Position numbers and translations under genes: made by a program. The notes beneath the pieces were generated by a model. It was not told the origin of the DNA. It did no database searches and saw nothing but the letters and a program-made list of their open reading frames with translations. This document shows, in pieces, positions 32,607 through 38,514 of a stretch of 38,514 nucleotides of DNA (position 1 is the stretch's first letter; each line of letters starts with the position of its first letter). This DNA is from an uncultured bacterium (GTDB lineage Bacteria; Bacteroidota; Bacteroidia; Bacteroidales; Muribaculaceae): contig CALZAF010000006.1 in the NCBI GenBank assembly GCA_945612775.1, positions 1-38,514 on the forward strand. Direction: 5' to 3'.

Positions 32607-35441
32607 ATGAAACTTGACGGAAAAGAAATAGACAGCGTGAACGTGTGGGGAGCGAGAGTTCACAATCTGAAGAATGTGGATGTGGAGATTCCCCATAACA
32701 AATTAACTGTGATAACAGGCTTGAGCGGCAGCGGCAAATCGTCGCTCGCATTCGACACGATATTTGCTGAAGGTCAGCGCCGATATTTAGAAACTTTTTC
32801 GGCGTATGCCCGAAATATGCTTGGGGTGCTTGAACGCCCCGATGTAGATAAGATTACCGGACTCTGCCCAGTAATATCGATTGAGCAGAAAACGGTGAAC
32901 AAGAATCCTCGAAGCACCATAGGTACCACTACCGAGGTGTATGATTACCTTCGTCTGTTGTATGCACGCATTGGAGAGGCTTATTCATATATCTCAGGCG
33001 AGAAAATGGTGAAATACGGAATCGATAAGATTTTGAGTCTGCTGTTCGATAAATACGATGGCCGCAAAGTGTATATACTATCTCCAATAGTTAAGAACCG
33101 TAAGGGCCACTACAAAGAACTCTTCGAGCAGCTTCGCAAAAAGGGATTCCTGAACGTGAGGGTTGACGGCGAACTCAAAGAATTGTCGTTCGGCATGAAG
33201 CTCGACCGATATAAAAACCACAGCATAGAACTTGTGGTGGACAGGTTGAAAGTCAGTAGAAAGGATGAAGAACGACTTCGCAAGACTGCCGAGATGGCTT
33301 TTAAGCAAGGCGATGGCCAGCTGATGATTCTCGACTATGAAACTTCGGAGGTGGGGCATTATAGCAAAATGCTTATGGACCCGGTTACTGGCTTGTCGTA
33401 TATGGAACCAGCTCCGCACAACTTCTCGTTTAATAGTCCTCAAGGCGCTTGCCCAAAATGTAAGGGTCTGGGATATGTTAACATCATCGACCGCGACAAG
33501 GTGATGCCAAACCTCGACGTGTCGATTCATGATGGTGGCATATTGCCACTGGGAAAATATAAGAATTCGCTTATCTTCTGGCAAATCCAGGCAATCTGCG
33601 AAAAATACGGGGTGGATATAGTTACTCCGCTGAAAGATGTGCCCGATGAAGCAATAGATGAAATTATGAGCGGAACCGACGATAGGCTTGCTATAAAGAC
33701 TGAGACGATGAGCACTCAGAACTATTTCATGTCGTACGACGGCCTGCTGAAATATATAGAGATGCAGCAAAGCGACGACTCTTCAACTCAAGCGCAAAAG
33801 TGGGCAGGGCAGTTCTACTCGCGCTGCGTGTGCCCCGAGTGCAAGGGCAATCGCCTGAACAAGGAAGCGCTACATTATTATATTAATGGTAAAAACATCG
33901 CCGAACTTTCGAAGATGGATATCTCGGAACTAAGCGAATGGATAGACGACCTCAAGAACCACTTGACCAAGCAACAATGGACAATTGCCTCGGAAGTGGT
34001 GAAGGAAATAGGCGGCCGCCTAAAGTTTATGCTTGGAGTGGGATTGGAATATCTGTCGCTTAACCGAGCCACAGCTTCGCTTTCGGGCGGAGAGAGCCAG
34101 CGTATCCGATTGGCTACTCAAATAGGCTCGCAACTTGTGAATGTGCTATATATTCTCGACGAACCGAGCATCGGCCTTCATCAGCGCGACAACCAGCGCC
34201 TGATAACTTCGCTGAAGGAACTCCGCGACCAAGGCAATACGGTGATAGTGGTGGAGCACGACAAGGACATGATGCTGCAGTCGGATTATGTGGTTGACAT
34301 CGGGCCCAAGGCTGGTCGCAGGGGTGGCAACGTTGTGTTCTCGGGCACTCCATCAGAGATGATGTTGACCGACACTATCACTGCGCAATATCTGCAAGGC
34401 GTGAAAGAAATAGAAGTGCCTAAGCAGCGACGACCAGGCAACGGAAAGAAGCTGGTGCTGAAAGGTTGTTGCGGTCACAATCTAAAGAATGTGGATGTGG
34501 AATTTCCTTTAGGCACGCTGATATGTGTAACTGGTGTGTCGGGTAGTGGTAAGTCGAGCCTTATCAATGCCACACTTCAACCTATACTCAGCCAGAAGTT
34601 CTATCGTTCTCTTACCGAACCGCTGCCATACCGAGAGATAGAAGGTTTGGGAAATATCGATAAGGTGGTGACCGTCGATCAGTCGCCGCTCGGCAGGTCG
34701 CCGCGTTCTAATCCTGCCACATATACTGGTGTGTTTGCCGACATCCGAAATCTATTCGTTAATCTTCCCGAGGCAAAAATCAGGGCTTATAAACCAGGAC
34801 GATTCTCGTTTAATGTTTCAGGCGGGCGATGCGAGGTTTGCAAGGGCAACGGTTATAAATCGATTGAGATGAATTTCCTTCCCGATGTGCTCGTGCCATG
34901 TGAGGCTTGCGGTGCTAAGCGATATAATAGAGAAACACTCGAAGTTAGGTTTAAAGGAAAGTCGATAGCTGATGTCCTCGACATGACGATAAATCAAGCC
35001 GTAGAATTTTTTGAAGCCATTCCTTCGATTCTCACGAAGATAAAAGTTTTACAAGATGTAGGCCTCGGATATGTGAAGCTCGGTCAGCCATCGAGCACAC
35101 TTTCGGGTGGCGAAAGTCAGCGCGTGAAGTTGGCAACCGAATTGGCAAAGAGGGATACGGGCAAGACTGTTTACATTCTTGATGAACCTACCACCGGTTT
35201 GCACTTCGAAGATGTAAAGGTGCTGCTTGGTGTGATATGCCGATTGGTAGATAAAGGCAATACGGTAATAGTTATCGAGCACAATCTTGACGTAATAAAG
35301 TGTGCAGATTATATAATTGATATGGGACCCGAGGGTGGTCGAAATGGCGGTATGCTTATCGACTGCGGAACTCCAGAAGAATTGGTGGAGCGGGGTAGGG
35401 GCATAACTTCAAGCTTTATCAAGGAAGAATTAAGCAAGTAG
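32607..35441 (+). CDS. uvrA: UvrA excinuclease ATPase subunit
   Basis: The damage-recognition ATPase of nucleotide excision repair. From the ATG at 32607 it has 944 residues. Motifs: first Walker A GLSGSGKSS (38-46), zinc site CPKC (near 282) with CPEC (near 409), signature LSGGESQRIRLATQIG (near 491), Walker B ILDEPSIGLHQ; then second Walker A GVSGSGKSS (near 643), zinc site CEVC (near 741) with CEAC (near 764), signature LSGGESQRVKLA (near 831) and ILDEPTTGLHFED. A GTG at 32571 would overlap the upstream gene, so it is not preferred. Other UvrA copies may exist, as is usual in Bacteroidales. A strong terminator follows. Confidence 0.97.
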   Translation: MKLDGKEIDSVNVWGARVHNLKNVDVEIPHNKLTVITGLSGSGKSSLAFDTIFAEGQRRYLETFSAYARNMLGVLERPDVDKITGLCPVISIEQKTVNKNPRSTIGTTTEVYDYLRLLYARIGEAYSYISGEKMVKYGIDKILSLLFDKYDGRKVYILSPIVKNRKGHYKELFEQLRKKGFLNVRVDGELKELSFGMKLDRYKNHSIELVVDRLKVSRKDEERLRKTAEMAFKQGDGQLMILDYETSEVGHYSKMLMDPVTGLSYMEPAPHNFSFNSPQGACPKCKGLGYVNIIDRDKVMPNLDVSIHDGGILPLGKYKNSLIFWQIQAICEKYGVDIVTPLKDVPDEAIDEIMSGTDDRLAIKTETMSTQNYFMSYDGLLKYIEMQQSDDSSTQAQKWAGQFYSRCVCPECKGNRLNKEALHYYINGKNIAELSKMDISELSEWIDDLKNHLTKQQWTIASEVVKEIGGRLKFMLGVGLEYLSLNRATASLSGGESQRIRLATQIGSQLVNVLYILDEPSIGLHQRDNQRLITSLKELRDQGNTVIVVEHDKDMMLQSDYVVDIGPKAGRRGGNVVFSGTPSEMMLTDTITAQYLQGVKEIEVPKQRRPGNGKKLVLKGCCGHNLKNVDVEFPLGTLICVTGVSGSGKSSLINATLQPILSQKFYRSLTEPLPYREIEGLGNIDKVVTVDQSPLGRSPRSNPATYTGVFADIRNLFVNLPEAKIRAYKPGRFSFNVSGGRCEVCKGNGYKSIEMNFLPDVLVPCEACGAKRYNRETLEVRFKGKSIADVLDMTINQAVEFFEAIPSILTKIKVLQDVGLGYVKLGQPSSTLSGGESQRVKLATELAKRDTGKTVYILDEPTTGLHFEDVKVLLGVICRLVDKGNTVIVIEHNLDVIKCADYIIDMGPEGGRNGGMLIDCGTPEELVERGRGITSSFIKEELSK

Positions 35442-35465
35442 AATTAAGATTTGAAGCGCAATATT

Positions 35466-35502
35466 TTGGCGATGGTCGAAACTGGCTATCGCCAATTTTT
35501 TT
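35466..35502 (+). terminator. Terminator of uvrA
   Basis: TTGGCGAT (35466-35473) pairs with ATCGCCAA (35488-35495), with the stem continuing through G-U pairs, and seven Ts follow directly (35496-35502). It lies 24 bases after the uvrA stop. Confidence 0.93.
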
Positions 35503-35879
35503 GAACCGTGTTCTGATGCGGTTTTCTGATGGGATTTTGGGTAGTTAATTCGCAGAAAATGAGGCGGTTGGTTTGCGTATTTGCTAAAAATTAACCTCTT
35601 GAGAGTGGCGTAGAATGGGGAATTACCGTAAGAATTAGGAAAATGGGAAAAATATCGCAAGGAGAATGAGTTTAGCCGAAAATAGAGCAAAATGGTAAGA
35701 TTACCACAATTCCGATTTATGATTTTAAACAAGGAAATGCAAGTGTAAGCACCGGCTTTGGTAAATGAAATCGGTGGGGTAGGTGCATGTTTTGATAATG
35801 TAATCAGGTGTTTTTGTTTGATATGGGTGTTACGAAAACGAAATTCTCAAACAAACAGGTTGTGATTGTATATAAAATG

Positions 35880-35891
35880 AGTGTTAACACT
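35880..35891. promoter_or_regulatory. Perfect 12-bp palindrome, operator candidate
   Basis: AGTGTTAACACT is a perfect palindrome centred at 35885/35886. The half-site AGTGTT recurs at 35946-35951 and 36015-36020, upstream of the HTH gene promoter. These would suit binding by a dimeric repressor such as the downstream regulator. That link is inference. Confidence 0.4.
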
Positions 35892-35907
35892 TGTTTACAT
35901 TTAATAT

Positions 35908-36052
35908 AAGTGCTTAAAAATGAATGCTTTATAAATTAAAATTAAAGTGTTAATATAATAATTATAACCTCCTTTGCGCTGGTTGTTTGATACGGTCTAT
36001 ATTTATATAAATAAAGTGTTGAAAATGAATGATATAGTAGATTAAAGTTAAA
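35908..36052. repeat. Two imperfect ~40-bp direct repeats
   Basis: Copy A (35908-35947) and copy B (36014-36052) share AAGTGnTn-AAAATGAATG, then a variable ATA-rich part, then ATTAAAnTTAAA, about three quarters identical. They start 106 bases apart, close to ten helical turns. No coding sense is seen. Confidence 0.5.
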
Positions 36053-36138
36053 TTTATACTTTAATATAACGCATTTCTGATTGTAAAGTTGGCTTTCGCG
36101 GCTCAGAATAGTGGTTTTTAGGTCAAAAATCAAGTTTA

Positions 36139-36146
36139 CAAAGATA
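36139..36146 (-). promoter_or_regulatory. Possible divergent -7 element
   Basis: TATCTTTG on the minus strand (36146-36139) matches TAnnTTTG, close to the plus-strand HTH promoter. No supported gene lies downstream on the minus strand, so it may be chance or drive an untranslated RNA. Confidence 0.25.
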
Positions 36147-36148
36147 AA

Positions 36149-36180
36149 TTTGTTATTCTTAACTTTATTATGTATATTTG
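36149..36180 (+). promoter_or_regulatory. Consensus promoter of the HTH regulator gene
   Basis: TTTG (36149-36152), 20 bases, then TATATTTG (36173-36180) match the Bacteroidetes -33/-7 consensus. Transcription would start near 36186, about 24 bases before the ATG at 36210. Confidence 0.8.
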
Positions 36181-36209
36181 TAAAAGCAAATATTTAAAAT
36201 TGTAAACTT

Positions 36210-36761
36210 ATGGATATCGTAAGTCGCATAAAAATTTTCTTAACTACGAAGGGAATTTCTAACAGTGTTTTTGCTGATAGTTGTGAAATCCCCCGTCCTA
36301 CCCTTTCGCAACTTCTTACAGGGCGAAATAAGAAGGTAAGCGACGAGATTATAAAGAAGATTCATCAAACTTATCCGAAATTGTCGATAATGTGGCTTAT
36401 GTTCGGCGAAGGTCCGATGGAAGAAGAGATTGGTCCAAATGCGAACAATGCGGATTCTGCTAAAGTCGATGAGAATGCAAGAAATGCAACGCTTTTTGAT
36501 AACGTTTCGAATAATTCAAATCTCGCACCACGCTCAAATACCATCGATTTTAGTTCTGATCAGTCGGATTATGATCGGGAAGTCCAGTCGGGGGTAAGAC
36601 CACAGGTGCGTGGTTCGGAGGGGATGCTCCACTCTACCCCACCAGGCATGATGAACGATAGTTCGATGCAAATGAATGTGCGTAATGGAAAAAGGGTGGT
36701 GAATATCATTGTTTACTATAACGACAATAGCTTCGATAAGTTCGTACTCGACAATAAGTAA
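36210..36761 (+). CDS. HTH transcriptional regulator (phage-repressor-like N-terminus)
   Basis: The 183 residues begin with an XRE/CI-like helix-turn-helix domain (about 3-62): IVSRIKIFLTTKGIS, then FADSCEIPRPTLSQLLTGRNKKVSDEIIKKI, then WLMFGEGPM. A polar, disordered linker rich in Asn, Ser and Asp covers about 68-155. A short conserved-looking C-terminal strand pair closes it (KRVVNIIVYYNDNSFDKF, about 160-179). There is no LexA-type peptidase domain. It has its own promoter and terminator, and stands just upstream of pyrK-pyrD without sharing their transcript. No other phage gene is nearby, so it is taken as a chromosomal regulator. The target is unknown; autoregulation through the upstream repeats is possible. 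Confidence 0.85.
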   Translation: MDIVSRIKIFLTTKGISNSVFADSCEIPRPTLSQLLTGRNKKVSDEIIKKIHQTYPKLSIMWLMFGEGPMEEEIGPNANNADSAKVDENARNATLFDNVSNNSNLAPRSNTIDFSSDQSDYDREVQSGVRPQVRGSEGMLHSTPPGMMNDSSMQMNVRNGKRVVNIIVYYNDNSFDKFVLDNK

Positions 36762-36771
36762 ATGGATATAG

Positions 36772-36803
36772 GTGATGAAAGGAGTGCTTTCGTCACTTAT
36801 TTT
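36772..36803 (+). terminator. Terminator of the HTH regulator gene
   Basis: GTGATGAAAG (36772-36781) pairs with CTTTCGTCAC (36787-36796) with one G-U pair and a 5-base loop, followed by TTATTTTTA. Confidence 0.82.
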
Positions 36804-36840
36804 TATATATGTATATAATAGTGAAATGGAAATTAATTAT

Positions 36841-36848
36841 TAGTTTTG
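36841..36848 (+). promoter_or_regulatory. -7 element of pyrK-pyrD
   Basis: TAGTTTTG (36841-36848) matches TAnnTTTG. Transcription would start near 36852-36855, leaving almost no leader before the first ATG (36858) and about 20 bases before the second (36876), which favours the second as start. No -33 TTTG is seen. Confidence 0.55.
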
Positions 36849-36875
36849 TAGAAGGAAATGAAACAACAGATAGAG

Positions 36876-37640
36876 ATGAAAAAAAGTATCATCGATTTTA
36901 AGATTAAGGAGAATAATCGCCTGTCGGACCTTTATTCTCTGCTAAAACTTGTGCCTACCGAAGGTGAGTTGCCTGAAATTTTGCCCGGACAATTCGTGCA
37001 GGTAGAGGTCAGCAATTCTAAAACTACCTATTTGCGACGCCCTATTTCGGTGAATTTTGTGGATTATGAGAAGCAAGAATTGTGGCTTCTTGTGAGGAAA
37101 GCCGGAGAGGGAACAGCTGCGCTTATCGAGAAGCGTGAGGGTGAGGCACTGAATATAGTGTTGCCATTGGGCAAGGGGTTTAGTGTTACAGGCAAGCAGA
37201 TGCTGCTCATTGGCGGTGGCGTAGGCGTGGCTCCGCTGTTGTATCTTGGCAAGAAGGCCAAAGAGCAAGGCGTGGACGTGAAATTCCTTCTTGGCGCTCG
37301 TTCGGCTGCCGATTTGCTCGAACTCGATGAGTTCGAGAAGTATGGCGAGGTGTATGTATCTACCGAGGACGGTTCAATGGGAGAAAAGGGTTTTGTGACG
37401 CAGCATAGCGTGCTCCGTTCGGGCTCGTTCGATCATATTTCTTGCTGCGGTCCGGCTCCTATGATGAAGGCTGTGGCTAAGATAGCCAAGGACATTGATG
37501 TATGCTGCGAGGTGTCGCTCGAGAACGTTATGGCATGCGGTATAGGAGCGTGCTTGTGCTGTGTTGAGGACACTACCGAAGGCAATGTGTGTGTATGTAA
37601 AGAAGGTCCGGTATTTAATATTGAAAGATTGAAATGGTAG
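36876..37640 (+). CDS. pyrK: Dihydroorotate dehydrogenase B electron transfer subunit PyrK
   Basis: The FAD and [2Fe-2S] subunit passes electrons from dihydroorotate dehydrogenase to NAD+. From the ATG at 36876 it has 254 residues. The FAD-binding motif is RRPIS (54-58), the nucleotide-binding glycine loop IGGGVGVAP (112-120), and the cluster cysteines lie in [10 protein letters not shown] (C221, C226, C229) and NVCVCKEG (C241 or C239). An ATG at 36858 would add six residues but lies almost at the predicted transcript start. Its end overlaps the start of pyrD by seven bases, so the two subunits are translationally coupled. Confidence 0.95.
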   Translation: MKKSIIDFKIKENNRLSDLYSLLKLVPTEGELPEILPGQFVQVEVSNSKTTYLRRPISVNFVDYEKQELWLLVRKAGEGTAALIEKREGEALNIVLPLGKGFSVTGKQMLLIGGGVGVAPLLYLGKKAKEQGVDVKFLLGARSAADLLELDEFEKYGEVYVSTEDGSMGEKGFVTQHSVLRSGSFDHISCCGPAPMMKAVAKIAKDIDVCCEVSLENVMACGIGACLCCVEDTTEGNVCVCKEGPVFNIERLKW

Positions 37641-38514
37641 ATTTAAGTGTTGAAATAGGCAATTTGAAGCTAAAAAATCCTGTCCTAACTGCTTCAGGCA
37701 CATTTGGTTACGGTGAAGAGTTTAAAGATTTTGTTGACTTGAACCGTTTGGGCGGATTCATAGTTAAGGGCACTACTCTCAATCATCGTGAGGGTAATCC
37801 TTATCCTCGCATGGTGGAGACACCTTCGGGTATGCTCAATGCTGTAGGTTTGCAGAATAAGGGTGTGGATTACTTTATTGAGAATATCTATCCCCGTTTG
37901 CTTCAATACGACACCAACGTGATAGTAAACGCCAGCGGTGCGTCGATCGATGACTATGTGGCAGTGTGCGAGAAGCTAAATCCTCTTGAAGGCGTTAAGG
38001 CGGTGGAGATTAACATCTCATGCCCTAATGTTAAGCAGGGCGGTATGGCGTTTGGCACTACAGTTGCCGGAGCCTCGAGCGTTGTGAATGCGGTCCGCAA
38101 GGCTTATAGTGGCACATTGATAGTGAAACTTTCGCCAAATGTTACTGATATTGCAGAGATAGCGCGAGCTGTGGAAGGTTGTGGCGCCGATGCTGTGTCG
38201 CTAACCAATACTTTCCTCGGAATGGCTATCGATGTTGAGAAGATGCGACCATATCTATCTACCATCACCGGCGGCTTGTCGGGTGCATGCATTCGCCCAA
38301 TAGCGGTCCGTATGGTATGGCAGGTGGCAAATGCTGTTAAGATTCCTGTTGTGGGCTTAGGCGGTATTATGAACGGTAGAGATGCAGTTGAGTTTATGCT
38401 TGCAGGTGCAACCGCAGTTCAGCTTGGCACTGCCAACTTTATCGACCCATCGGTTACGATGAAGGTGATTGATTATATTGAGGATTTCTTGAAGCGTCAT
38501 GGCATGAGTTCGGC
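37634..38514 (+). CDS. pyrD: Dihydroorotate dehydrogenase, class 1B catalytic subunit PyrD (partial, 3' end beyond window)
   Basis: It oxidises dihydroorotate to orotate, the fourth step of pyrimidine synthesis, in the cytosol with PyrK. The frame from ATG 37634 stays open to the window edge (293 codons seen). It begins [23 protein letters not shown]-contact segments are visible: [12 protein letters not shown] near 19-30, K45 in FIVKGTT, NISCPNV (127-133) with the catalytic C130 that defines class 1, KLSPNVTD, and near the end [28 protein letters not shown]. Family length is about 300-310, so only a short C-terminal part is missing. Confidence 0.96.
   Translation, partial: MVDLSVEIGNLKLKNPVLTASGTFGYGEEFKDFVDLNRLGGFIVKGTTLNHREGNPYPRMVETPSGMLNAVGLQNKGVDYFIENIYPRLLQYDTNVIVNASGASIDDYVAVCEKLNPLEGVKAVEINISCPNVKQGGMAFGTTVAGASSVVNAVRKAYSGTLIVKLSPNVTDIAEIARAVEGCGADAVSLTNTFLGMAIDVEKMRPYLSTITGGLSGACIRPIAVRMVWQVANAVKIPVVGLGGIMNGRDAVEFMLAGATAVQLGTANFIDPSVTMKVIDYIEDFLKRHGMSS

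Larger units (their letters stand above)
35442..36209. other. Long AT-rich non-coding region with inverted and direct repeats
   Basis: These 768 bases between uvrA and the HTH gene hold the uvrA terminator, an inverted repeat with 9-bp arms (35813-35821, 35847-35855), a 12-bp palindrome (35880-35891), two imperfect 40-bp direct repeats (35908, 36014) and a consensus promoter. No supported protein or RNA gene was found. Short frames present are weak in composition and overlap the terminator or repeats. Confidence 0.7.

Noticed and set aside
35430..35732. 100-codon minus-strand frame beside uvrA
   Set aside because: It runs through the uvrA terminator and overlaps the end of uvrA; no recognisable domain.
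35942..36133. 63-codon minus-strand frame near the divergent -7 element
   Set aside because: A promoter-like octamer is close, but the frame is AT-driven, low in complexity and covers the direct repeats; not enough to call a gene.
36210..36761. Prophage edge suggested by a CI-like repressor
   Set aside because: No integrase, structural or lysis genes, no attachment repeats or tRNA nearby, and pyrKD follow directly.

Overview
The window is a typical chromosomal segment of a Bacteroidales bacterium. A gut lineage such as Muribaculaceae or Prevotellaceae/Bacteroidaceae is likely, but the family cannot be fixed from sequence alone. The evidence is the Bacteroidetes promoter form (TTTG, a gap of about 19-20 bases, then TAnnTTTG) seen repeatedly, lipoproteins with short lipoboxes, a type IX secretion type-B C-terminal domain, a large pyruvate:ferredoxin oxidoreductase of anaerobes, class 1B PyrD/PyrK, and the purH-mreB-mreC-mreD-mrdA gene order. 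No tRNA, rRNA, CRISPR array, insertion sequence or prophage was recognised.

Layout. 1-2656 (minus): at least three tandem paralogous polytopic membrane proteins of glycosyltransferase-C type, the last one cut by the window edge. 2702-3875 (minus): mtnN (pfs) and luxS, the two-step recycling of S-adenosylhomocysteine that releases the AI-2 precursor. 4033-6425 (plus): a tight four-gene operon of a B3/4 tRNA-binding-domain protein, a TsaC/YrdC-type protein, a membrane-tethered stand-alone receiver domain and a thioredoxin-fold lipoprotein. 6435-7766 (minus): DbpA-like RNA helicase. 7878-8453 (minus): Ala/Lys/Glu heptad-repeat lipoprotein. 8584-10293 (minus): secreted sialidase-fold protein. 10643-14203 (plus): highly expressed PFOR with a long structured leader. 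14416-16091 (minus): ACT-domain protein plus UPF0210 pair. 16174-22098 (minus): purH followed by the rod-shape genes mreB, mreC, mreD and mrdA. 22365-26057 (minus): purL. 26343-30952 (minus): sbcD-sbcC nuclease. 31241-35441 (plus): a secreted protein with a gliding-motility/T9SS C-terminal domain followed at once by uvrA. 35442-36209: AT-rich non-coding region with palindromes and direct repeats. 36210-36761 (plus): HTH regulator. 36876-38514 (plus): pyrK and pyrD, the latter running off the window.

Most genes are housekeeping: purine and pyrimidine synthesis, cell shape, DNA repair and central metabolism. I did not find a clear-cut new defence or mobile system. The stretches most worth a second look are the operon with the membrane-anchored receiver domain, the PFOR leader with paired hairpins and two abutting mini-ORFs, the repeat-rich region before the HTH regulator, the tandem membrane-protein family, and the T9SS-cargo/uvrA pairing.
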